Assembly (NCBI GenBank): GCA_027451525.1
Contig: DAIDJF010000061.1
Span: forward strand, 1-32,588
Length of the DNA stretch: 32,588 bases
Direction: 5' to 3'
From: Ktedonobacterales bacterium
GTDB taxonomy: Bacteria > Chloroflexota > Ktedonobacteria > Ktedonobacterales > Ktedonobacteraceae
This document shows positions 7,628-13,971 of the stretch, piece after piece; the stretch's first letter is position 1, and every line of letters begins with the position of its first letter. The notes beneath the pieces were generated by a model. That model had not been told where the DNA came from. It saw only the letters and a list, made by a program, of their open reading frames with translations, and searched no databases. A program made the position numbers and the translations under genes.

Positions 7628-8875
7628 ATGGGAACGCTAGCTGAAGAGATTTTTAGTCACAAATTGAGGCGCACTGTTGAGCAGGGCGAAACTATCGTGG
7701 TAGATGTTGACCGCGTGATGAGTCACGATACCACAACGCCGCTGGCGATGCAGGCATTTCGTAAGCTAACTGGTAGCGAGGGGCGCGTGTTTGACTCAAA
7801 ACGCTCGCATATCGTCTTCGACCATATTATTCCCGCCGCGACCATTGCAGCAGCAACATTACATCGCGATGTGCGCACCTTCGCGCAGGAACAGGATATC
7901 TCGATTTTGCAAGAGGGTATCTGCCATCAGGTGATGCCGGAGCGCGGTTATGTCGTGCCGGGCGATGTGATTGTTGGCGCGGATAGCCACACCTGCACCT
8001 ATGGCGCGTTGGGAGCTTTTGCCACTGGCATGGGATCAACCGATATCGGCGTGGCTTATGCAACGGGGCGCACGTGGTTCCGCGTTCCTTCGACGATTAA
8101 TGTGCATATCACGGGCGAGTTGCCGCATGGTGTCTATGCCAAAGATGTGACGCTAGAGATGGTGCGACGGATTGGCGTTGATGGCGCGAACTATCGCGCT
8201 CTGGAGTACACGGGTGAGACAATTGAGCGTATGTCGGTCAGCGAGCGTTTCACCTTCTGCAATATGGCAATCGAGATGGGCGGCAAAGCTGGTCTGATCG
8301 CCGCTGATGAGACGACGCGCGCGTGGTTGCAGGGCCGCACGGAGCGCGAGTATCCTATGTTGCAGGCACGCAATCCGCGTTATGAGCGCGTGGTAGAAAT
8401 TGATGCCTCGCGTCTGCAACCCTCGGTCGCCTGTCCGCCTGATGTGAATAATGTCGTGCCAGTATCTGAGGTTGAGGATGTGCAGATCGATCAGGTATTC
8501 CTGGGCACATGTACTAATGGACGTCTGGACGACCTCGAAGTTGCTGCTAAAATCTTGCGCGGCAAAACCATTCATCCGCGCACACGCATGGTCGTTATTC
8601 CCGCCTCACGTACCGTCTATCTTGAAGCGATGCGTCTCGGCTATCTAGAAATCTTTGCGCAGGCGGGCGCGTCGGTTGGCACTCCTGGTTGTGGACCCTG
8701 CATTGGCCGCCACTTTGGTGTGCTGGCACCAGGAGAGCGTGCCCTGACCACCATGAACCGCAATTTTACCGGACGTATGGGCGACCCTACCTCTGAAATT
8801 TACCTGGGTAGCCCCGCTACTGTCGCGGCAACCGCTCTGACCGGGCATATCACTGACCCGCGCAATTTCCTATAG
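7628..8875 (+). CDS. lysT: Homoaconitase / 3-isopropylmalate dehydratase-type large subunit
   Basis: A 415-residue aconitase-superfamily large subunit. With LysU it interconverts homocitrate, cis-homoaconitate and homoisocitrate using a [4Fe-4S] cluster. Visible are DHIIPAAT, GADSHTCTYGALGAFATGMGST, the first cluster Cys in GTCTNGR, and the CxxC pair in PGCGPCIG; then NRNFTGRMG near the C-terminus. Length of about 415 fits the archaeal/Thermus two-subunit type rather than 466-residue enterobacterial LeuC. A GA-rich AAAGGGA lies before the ATG. A leucine-pathway role is possible because such enzymes can be promiscuous; the operon argues for homoaconitase. Confidence 0.9.
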   Translation: MGTLAEEIFSHKLRRTVEQGETIVVDVDRVMSHDTTTPLAMQAFRKLTGSEGRVFDSKRSHIVFDHIIPAATIAAATLHRDVRTFAQEQDISILQEGICHQVMPERGYVVPGDVIVGADSHTCTYGALGAFATGMGSTDIGVAYATGRTWFRVPSTINVHITGELPHGVYAKDVTLEMVRRIGVDGANYRALEYTGETIERMSVSERFTFCNMAIEMGGKAGLIAADETTRAWLQGRTEREYPMLQARNPRYERVVEIDASRLQPSVACPPDVNNVVPVSEVEDVQIDQVFLGTCTNGRLDDLEVAAKILRGKTIHPRTRMVVIPASRTVYLEAMRLGYLEIFAQAGASVGTPGCGPCIGRHFGVLAPGERALTTMNRNFTGRMGDPTSEIYLGSPATVAATALTGHITDPRNFL

Positions 8876-8923
8876 TCTAAGATACTAGCCTGAGATACGA
8901 GAGAACGAAAGAGAGAAATTATC

Positions 8924-9412
8924 ATGAGCCGTGTCTGGATGCTCGGTGACAATATCAATACTGACGTGATTATCCCTGGACGCTATAACGTTACGACTGA
9001 TCGCTCACAGTTGGCACGCCATTGTCTGTGCGAAATCCTGCCGGAGTTCGCGCAGCAGGTGCAGGTGGGTGATGTCGTGATGGCCGGTCACAATTTCGGT
9101 TGCGGTTCCTCGCGTGAACATGCCCCAACCGCAATTCAGGCCTGTGGTGTACACGTTGTGATTGCACGCAGTTTCGCGCGCATTTTCTACCGCAATGCCG
9201 TCAATATCGGCTTGCCTGTGTTGGTCTGTGAAGAGGCTGTGCTTGCCAGTCACGATGGCGACCAGATTGAAGCAGACCTGAGCACTGGTAGCATTCGTAA
9301 CCTGACGACCGGGCAAACATTTCAATCTGAGCCACTGGACCCCTTTGTGGCGCGCATCGTGGCTGCGGGGGGCATTATCGAATACATTCGCCAGGAAGGA
9401 ACGTTGCGCTAA
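8924..9412 (+). CDS. lysU: Homoaconitase / isopropylmalate dehydratase-type small subunit
   Basis: A 162-residue swivelling small subunit partner of LysT. It carries DNINTDVIIPGRY near the N-terminus and GCGSSREHAP (about 60-69), the conserved loop that contributes the active-site Ser/Arg. The YNVTT segment after GRY lies at the loop that tunes substrate choice between homoaconitate and isopropylmalate; its sequence alone did not let me assign specificity. Length fits the two-subunit archaeal/Thermus type. It is 48 nt after lysT, and its stop TAA shares one base with the next ATG (TAATG). Confidence 0.9.
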   Translation: MSRVWMLGDNINTDVIIPGRYNVTTDRSQLARHCLCEILPEFAQQVQVGDVVMAGHNFGCGSSREHAPTAIQACGVHVVIARSFARIFYRNAVNIGLPVLVCEEAVLASHDGDQIEADLSTGSIRNLTTGQTFQSEPLDPFVARIVAAGGIIEYIRQEGTLR

Positions 9413-10509
9413 TGTATCGCTATCTTCCTGCCAGCGGAGCGGAGTCCACGCCACCAACGGTCTGTGTTGTCGCGGGCGATGACGCGGCTCCTGAAGTGGT
9501 GCGTCCGACTGTTGAGGTATTGCATGAACTTGCGCCCGCAATTCGTTTTGAAGAAGCGATCAGCGGACGCGAGGCGGTAGCGCGCACGGGAGAGGCATTT
9601 CCCGCCGAGACGCGCGCTGCTATCGATGCTGCTGCCTGTACGCTCTTTGGTGCGAGCGGTGGCCCTAGCAGACCCGTGTTGTGGTATCTGCGCTGGGGCA
9701 AACTGACCGCCGTCAATATTCGTCCTGTGCGCTGGTCCCCTGGTTATCGTAGTCCCATGCTGCACCCTGAGTGTATTGACTACGTGATTGTGCGCGACAA
9801 TCTGGAGGGCATGTATCCGCCACGTGAGGGCGATATAAACGAATTGCACTCTCTGGCAAGTAGCGGTTCCTGGTGGCAGACGCCGCCAACGGATGTCGTG
9901 GGCAGTTACGCCGTGCGTGTCAGCACCGACGAGCAGGCGCACCGTATCGCTCAAGCAACCTGTGAACTGGCCTTGCGGCGACAGGCGGAGGGCTATCCTG
10001 GGCGCGTCACGCTGGGCGCGAAATACTCTATCCTGCCGCGCACCGATGGGCGTTTTCGCTCAATTGTGCGCGAGACGGTTCAACAGCATCCAAGTCTGAC
10101 ATATCAGGAGTTTCTGATTGACGACCTTGCGCGGCGCATGATTGCCGAACCGGAGACGCTCGACGTCGTGGTGATGGGCAACGAGCACGGCGATATTCTG
10201 GCTGATGCCGCCAGCGGCACGATTGGTGGTCTCGGCCTTGCCCCCAGCGGTTGCTACGGCGAACACTACGCCTACTTCGAGCCTGTGCATGGTTCGGCCC
10301 CAGACCTCGCTGGCAAGGGCGTTATTAACCCAACGGCCATGTTGCTCACAGGTGCGCTCATGCTGGATTACCTCGGCTATGGCGAACAGGCACGGTGCCT
10401 GGAACAAGCCATCGCCGCTGTCTATCGCGAAGGCAAAACGCTGACCGTCGATCAAGGTGGACAGGCCCGCACAAGCGAGTTCATCGCTGCTGTGCGTCGA
10501 TTGTTTTAA
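9412..10509 (+). CDS. hicdh: Divergent homoisocitrate dehydrogenase (isocitrate/isopropylmalate dehydrogenase family)
   Basis: A 365-residue beta-decarboxylating dehydrogenase, last gene of the operon. The expected reaction is NAD-dependent oxidation of homoisocitrate to 2-oxoadipate. Family marks are present but altered: GDDAAPEVV replaces GDGIGPEV, VRDNLEGMY replaces VREN-EG-Y (the catalytic Tyr is kept), LGAKYSIL stands at the catalytic-Lys site, and GNEHGDILADAASG corresponds to GNLFGDILSD. EPVHGSAPDLAGKGVINPTA near the C-terminus is canonical. The 1-nt overlap with lysU supports coupled translation. The drift suggests a separate subfamily with unusual substrate or cofactor preference. 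Tartrate or isopropylmalate dehydrogenase activity is a less likely alternative. Confidence 0.85.
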   Translation: MYRYLPASGAESTPPTVCVVAGDDAAPEVVRPTVEVLHELAPAIRFEEAISGREAVARTGEAFPAETRAAIDAAACTLFGASGGPSRPVLWYLRWGKLTAVNIRPVRWSPGYRSPMLHPECIDYVIVRDNLEGMYPPREGDINELHSLASSGSWWQTPPTDVVGSYAVRVSTDEQAHRIAQATCELALRRQAEGYPGRVTLGAKYSILPRTDGRFRSIVRETVQQHPSLTYQEFLIDDLARRMIAEPETLDVVVMGNEHGDILADAASGTIGGLGLAPSGCYGEHYAYFEPVHGSAPDLAGKGVINPTAMLLTGALMLDYLGYGEQARCLEQAIAAVYREGKTLTVDQGGQARTSEFIAAVRRLF

Positions 10510-10545
10510 CCGCGCAAGATTCGGATATTTTTACCTCCACCTCTG

Positions 10546-10596
10546 CCCTTATACTGTAGTCAATCCGCCGCTGGTGAGTAGACTATAGTATAAGGG
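10546..10596. repeat. 16-bp inverted repeat upstream of the Rpn-type nuclease
   Basis: CCCTTATACTGTAGTC (10546-10561) and GACTATAGTATAAGGG (10581-10596) are reverse complements except for one position that can form G-U in RNA, around a 19-nt centre. The right arm ends 12 nt before the start at 10609 and contains the AAGGG that would serve as ribosome-binding site. An RNA hairpin here would hide the start. It could also be a transposon-like end or a dyad operator; no matching copy was seen after the gene. Confidence 0.65.
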
Positions 10597-10608
10597 AGAT
10601 TTTCTGTT

Positions 10609-11553
10609 ATGGCAGGTGGAGTCTGGGATGGCAGCCTGAAACGCTTAATTACGGCCAATCCGCAACACTTTATCTCCTGGCTGTTGCCGGAGGCGCAACT
10701 GTTGCATGAAGTTCCTGAACATCTTAATCGTGCCATTGATGCGGACCTGCTTTATGCCGTTGCCTATCACGATTATCCAATTCTCTGTCATATCGAAATT
10801 CAACGCCGTCGCGACCCCAAGATGGCGAGACGCGCCTGGGAATATAATACGGTCATTACCTGCAAATACAATCAATTAACCTGGTCTTTCATTCTCTATC
10901 TGAAAAAGGAGAGCAATATTGAGGACTCTCCGATGGTTTTGCGAGTTCCGAATGGTGGGCCAGAAATCCATCGCTTTCACTATGTCAACGTCAAGTTGTG
11001 GGAAGTACCGACAGAGAGTCTGCGCGACTTAGGATCATTTGGCCTTTTACCGCTGTTGCCATTGACACGCGAAGGTGGTAAGCCTGATGTGGTGGAAGAG
11101 GTCATCACAGAAATCAATGGGCTACAGGACTTGAAGATGCGCAATGACTTGCTTACAATTAGTATGACACTGGCATCATTGGCACTGGACAAACAGAGTG
11201 ACCGCGAGTGGTTAAGAAGGAGATTTCTTATGTATCAAGACATTTTGCACGATACCGAAATCTATCAGCTCATTATGCAAGAGGGCCTCGAAAAGGGTGT
11301 GCAGCAAGGCCTTGAAAAGGGTGTGCAGCAAGGCCTTGAAAAAGGGGTACAACAAGCAGAGCAGCAGGAAATTCAAGATTTACGGCAACTGCTGCTTGAC
11401 TTTGTGCGAGCACGTTTTGTCGCGTTGCTGCCATTTGCGACTACTGCAGTGGAACATATCTCCAATAAAGACGTGTTGCAGCGGCTTATTCTCGCTGTTG
11501 GCACGGCTCGTGATGCACAAGAGGCGCAAGAGATACTTTCGCACGCATTATAA
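10609..11553 (+). CDS. Rpn-family PD-(D/E)XK nuclease / putative transposase-like protein
   Basis: A 314-residue protein resembling the Rpn (recombination-promoting nuclease, formerly transposase_31/DUF4351-like) group. The N-terminal core has IDADLLYAV, ILCHIEIQRRRDPKMARRAWEYN, with Asp, E-x-Q in place of ExK, and the conserved R..Y signature of this family. Near residues 226-249 the eight-residue unit GLEKGVQQ is repeated three times, probably extending a helical or coiled-coil section before the C-terminal domain. Related proteins cleave DNA and are often near mobile DNA, but no second transposition gene is seen. A start-proximal inverted repeat may control it. Gene function in the cell is unknown. 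Confidence 0.75.
   Translation: MAGGVWDGSLKRLITANPQHFISWLLPEAQLLHEVPEHLNRAIDADLLYAVAYHDYPILCHIEIQRRRDPKMARRAWEYNTVITCKYNQLTWSFILYLKKESNIEDSPMVLRVPNGGPEIHRFHYVNVKLWEVPTESLRDLGSFGLLPLLPLTREGGKPDVVEEVITEINGLQDLKMRNDLLTISMTLASLALDKQSDREWLRRRFLMYQDILHDTEIYQLIMQEGLEKGVQQGLEKGVQQGLEKGVQQAEQQEIQDLRQLLLDFVRARFVALLPFATTAVEHISNKDVLQRLILAVGTARDAQEAQEILSHAL
11284..11355 (+). repeat. 24-bp tandem repeat (3 copies) inside the Rpn-type gene
   Basis: Three consecutive 24-bp units start at 11284, 11308 and 11332, each encoding GLEKGVQQ. Copies one and two differ at a single base; copy three has several changes. The unit is a multiple of three, so slippage would change protein length without breaking the frame. 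Confidence 0.9.
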
Positions 11554-11598
11554 TCGCAATGTGAACTCACTATTGCCAGGAAGTACTGAGAGAAAACA

Positions 11599-12078
11599 AT
11601 GGCGAATGCACATAACTCTCTCACCCTTGTGCTCGCGCTCATGCAACGTCTTTCTCTTGCCCAGATTGATACTTGGCTTGCAGGTGGGTGGGCTGAAGAA
11701 CTGCGGGGCCTCTGCCCACCGCGTCCGCATCGTGACATCGATTTACTCTATCCTGCCGCCAACTTTTATCACCTTGATCACTGGCTTGCAAGTACAAAAG
11801 AATGTTCAGTAATAGCGGCGAAAAGCTTTTCTCACAAGCGCGCATTTCTCTATGAGCAGGTCATGATCGAAATGCTTTTGCTTGAGCCACAGGGAGAATA
11901 CTCTCTGACATCGTTTTTTGATGGCAGGTATGATTTTATCTGGCCTGCTGATACGCTGAGTTTTCTAAAAACAAGTGGGAAGAATACTCTTCCTGTCGCA
12001 AGTCCCCAAGCACTGTCGCGTTATCGCAGTGAACATCGGCATGTTGAAGCGGCATATCGAGCATATGCCAACGCGTAA
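11599..12078 (+). CDS. Small nucleotidyltransferase-like protein (aminoglycoside adenylyltransferase-related fold)
   Basis: A 159-residue protein. The segment WLAGGWAEELRG...RPHRDIDLLY (about 26-52) matches the nucleotidyltransferase core pattern GGWA...R.H.DID seen in ANT(2'')-like and related adenylyltransferase-fold proteins, with the Asp pair as metal ligands. The protein is shorter than typical resistance enzymes (about 180-260), so substrate and activity are unclear. It starts 45 nt after the Rpn-type gene with a weak ribosome-binding site (GAGAGAAAA), and it ends 2 nt before the convergent FNT gene. It may share a transcript with the nuclease gene. It should not be labelled a resistance gene on this evidence. 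Confidence 0.6.
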   Translation: MANAHNSLTLVLALMQRLSLAQIDTWLAGGWAEELRGLCPPRPHRDIDLLYPAANFYHLDHWLASTKECSVIAAKSFSHKRAFLYEQVMIEMLLLEPQGEYSLTSFFDGRYDFIWPADTLSFLKTSGKNTLPVASPQALSRYRSEHRHVEAAYRAYANA

Positions 12079-12080
12079 AT

Positions 12081-13022
12081 TTACTTGCCATCGGTGACAA
12101 CCTGTCCATAGTTAAGGGCCGCGACGAGTGAAACTCCACCGATAATGTTGCCGATCAAGACAGGAACAAGCACATTGCCCAGGTAGAAAAACCAGGACAT
12201 GTAGCCCAGATTAATCAGGTAAAAGGAATCGGCTGAGTCCACGATGATGTGGGCGAAGCCGCCAACTCCGATGATGTAGGTGAGCAGGATAATGATTTGC
12301 AGACGGTTTGTCTCTGCCGCTGGCAGTAACCAGACCATCAAGGCAATCAACCAACCTGCAAAAATGCCTTTTAAGAGCATGATTCTGAAACCTTGCGTTG
12401 TTGCTTGTTGAGCTAGCAGAATAAACGTATGGCGTATCGTGGGTGTGAACACACTGGCATGAACAAGGAAAATGGCGAACAGTAGTGCACCAAACAGGTT
12501 GAAGAACAAAACTACGCTCCAGAGACGCAACACTCTTAGAAATGTATGGCGATTGAAGTGTGCCAGAAGTGGCAGAATAACCGTCAACGTGTTCTCTGTA
12601 AAAAGTTGTTGACGCCCTAGAACGACGATCACAAAGCCTAGACTATAGCCAAAGCTATCGATTAGGATACTCCATGTCGCGCCTGCTGGTAAGTAGAAGT
12701 TCAATAGGCCCTTGGCGAGCATTGAGAAACCCATTGAGAGCCCTGCTGCTAATGCTGAGCAGGCCAGCGCAAAAATAGAGCGACGTAGTTCCCGTTCACC
12801 CTCTTCGCGTACCGTCTCGTGAACGACGACCGCACTGATACTGACGCGCTTTTCTACTTCTTCGCGCTCCTTTTCGTCAAGCTCTGGGATAGATGTTATG
12901 TTTTCTTTCTTTTGTTGTGTTGCTGTTTCTGTTTCTGCATCTATTATTGTATTAGTTTCTTGCTGTTCTGTGCTTTCTAATTGTTGCTGTGAGATCTTTT
13001 CTTTGTGCGTGCGTGCTTGCAT
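12081..13022 (-). CDS. Formate/nitrite transporter (FNT) family membrane protein
   Basis: A 313-residue membrane protein. An 80-residue charged, Gln/Glu-rich cytoplasmic N-terminus precedes about six hydrophobic segments. Signature stretches are SALAAGLSMGFSM, FGYSLGFVIVVLGRQQLFTENTLT and a late IGNIIGGVSLVAALNYGQV, which fit the FNT pore family, particularly the YfdC-like branch (the RQQLFTENT region). FNT proteins are pentameric channels for small monovalent anions such as formate, nitrite or hydrosulfide; the ion here is unknown. The start has AAGGAG 7-8 nt upstream on the minus strand. It is convergent with the nucleotidyltransferase-like gene and divergent from the cyclase-like gene at 13202. 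Confidence 0.85.
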   Translation of the reverse strand: MQARTHKEKISQQQLESTEQQETNTIIDAETETATQQKKENITSIPELDEKEREEVEKRVSISAVVVHETVREEGERELRRSIFALACSALAAGLSMGFSMLAKGLLNFYLPAGATWSILIDSFGYSLGFVIVVLGRQQLFTENTLTVILPLLAHFNRHTFLRVLRLWSVVLFFNLFGALLFAIFLVHASVFTPTIRHTFILLAQQATTQGFRIMLLKGIFAGWLIALMVWLLPAAETNRLQIIILLTYIIGVGGFAHIIVDSADSFYLINLGYMSWFFYLGNVLVPVLIGNIIGGVSLVAALNYGQVVTDGK

Positions 13023-13139
13023 GCATGCTCCTTATGAAAAATGTTGAGAAATGCTGACCTGAACTATGCCCTGTTAGTTGAACACGTGAGTAATGTGTAA
13101 ACCGTGACAAGAGCTTTCTTCGTGTACCATGTATGGGGA

Positions 13140-13145
13140 TATAAT
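13140..13145 (+). promoter_or_regulatory. -10 element upstream of the cyclase-like gene
   Basis: A consensus TATAAT lies 57 nt upstream of the preferred start at 13202, in the region between the two divergent genes. No good -35 box is found 16-18 nt upstream, so an activator or a weak promoter is likely if it is used. The rest of 13023-13139 shows no clear element. Confidence 0.4.
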
Positions 13146-13201
13146 GAAAGATAGATTGATTGTTAGAAATAGCACTACAAAATTGTAAGAGGAGCATGAA
13201 G

Positions 13202-13882
13202 ATGACGGAAACAATGTCACAACAACAGCAGCGTCGCTCGATAGATGAGCAATGGATAGATGTGTCGGTTGATTTATATAATGACATGGTTCATTGGCCC
13301 GATAATCCGCCTGTAGAGATTGAATTTGCGATGCAGATGAGTCGGGGGGATGTCTGTAATGTCTCGAAATTGTCGATGGGAGCGCACACGGGGACGCATA
13401 TGGACGCCCCGCTGCACTTTATTGCAGGCGGTTTAAGTATTGATGCTATGCCAATCTCGGCAACCATTGGCAAGGCGCGCGTGATTGAAATCAGCGATCC
13501 CGAATCCATTAAACCGGCTGAACTAGAAAACAAGCAGATCCAGATGGGTGAACGCATTCTGTTCAAGACGCGCAATTCGCCGCGTTGCTGGGAGAGCAAG
13601 AGCTTTGTAGAAGATTTTGTCTACATCTCAAAAGAGGCCGCTCAATACCTTGCGCAGTTGCAAGTGCAAACGGTGGGTGTTGATTACCTCTCGGTTGGTG
13701 GCTATAAACATGATGGCCCAGAGACGCATCGTGCCCTGCTGGGTGCAGGCATCTGGATTATCGAAGGTCTGAATCTCACACAGGTGCAGGCTGGCAGCTA
13801 TGACCTGATCTGTTTGCCGCTCAAGATACTTGGTCATGAAGGTGCGCCTGCGCGTGCGGTCCTGAAACCGGAGCGTGCGTAA
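13202..13882 (+). CDS. Cyclase family protein, kynurenine formamidase-like
   Basis: A 226-residue metal-dependent hydrolase of the cyclase/KynB family. The metal-binding motif HTGTHMDAPLH contributes His62, His66, Asp68 and His72, matching HxGTHxDxPxH. Later SVGG and a C-terminal Gly-rich segment fit the family. Characterised members hydrolyse N-formylkynurenine, but many genomic members have other or unknown substrates, and no kynurenine-pathway gene is nearby. The start at 13202 is chosen because AAGAGGAG (13187-13194) is 7 nt upstream. The ATG at 13196 is too close to that site, and an upstream in-frame start at 13160 lies before it. Confidence 0.82.
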   Translation: MTETMSQQQQRRSIDEQWIDVSVDLYNDMVHWPDNPPVEIEFAMQMSRGDVCNVSKLSMGAHTGTHMDAPLHFIAGGLSIDAMPISATIGKARVIEISDPESIKPAELENKQIQMGERILFKTRNSPRCWESKSFVEDFVYISKEAAQYLAQLQVQTVGVDYLSVGGYKHDGPETHRALLGAGIWIIEGLNLTQVQAGSYDLICLPLKILGHEGAPARAVLKPERA

Positions 13883-13971
13883 GCAGTGGTCCTGGCACTT
13901 GCCAGAGCCTTCCTGGTAGTGCTAGGATTCCTTCATAATGCATAAAGACCAATTTTTTGAAGGATATATTC

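Noticed and set aside
941..10509. Operon dedicated to arginine through LysW
   Set aside because: Homocitrate synthase, the homoaconitase subunits and homoisocitrate dehydrogenase are present, which are needed only for aminoadipate. A side role in ornithine synthesis is left open because of the specifier ambiguity.
11284..11355. CRISPR-like array
   Set aside because: The units are contiguous without spacers and are in-frame coding repeats. The minisatellite at 27919-27989 is rejected for the same lack of unique spacers.
10609..12078. Rpn-type nuclease plus nucleotidyltransferase as a HEPN/MNT toxin-antitoxin pair
   Set aside because: The first protein is a PD-(D/E)XK type, not HEPN (no R-x4-6-H motif), and the genes do not overlap. 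The pairing may be incidental.
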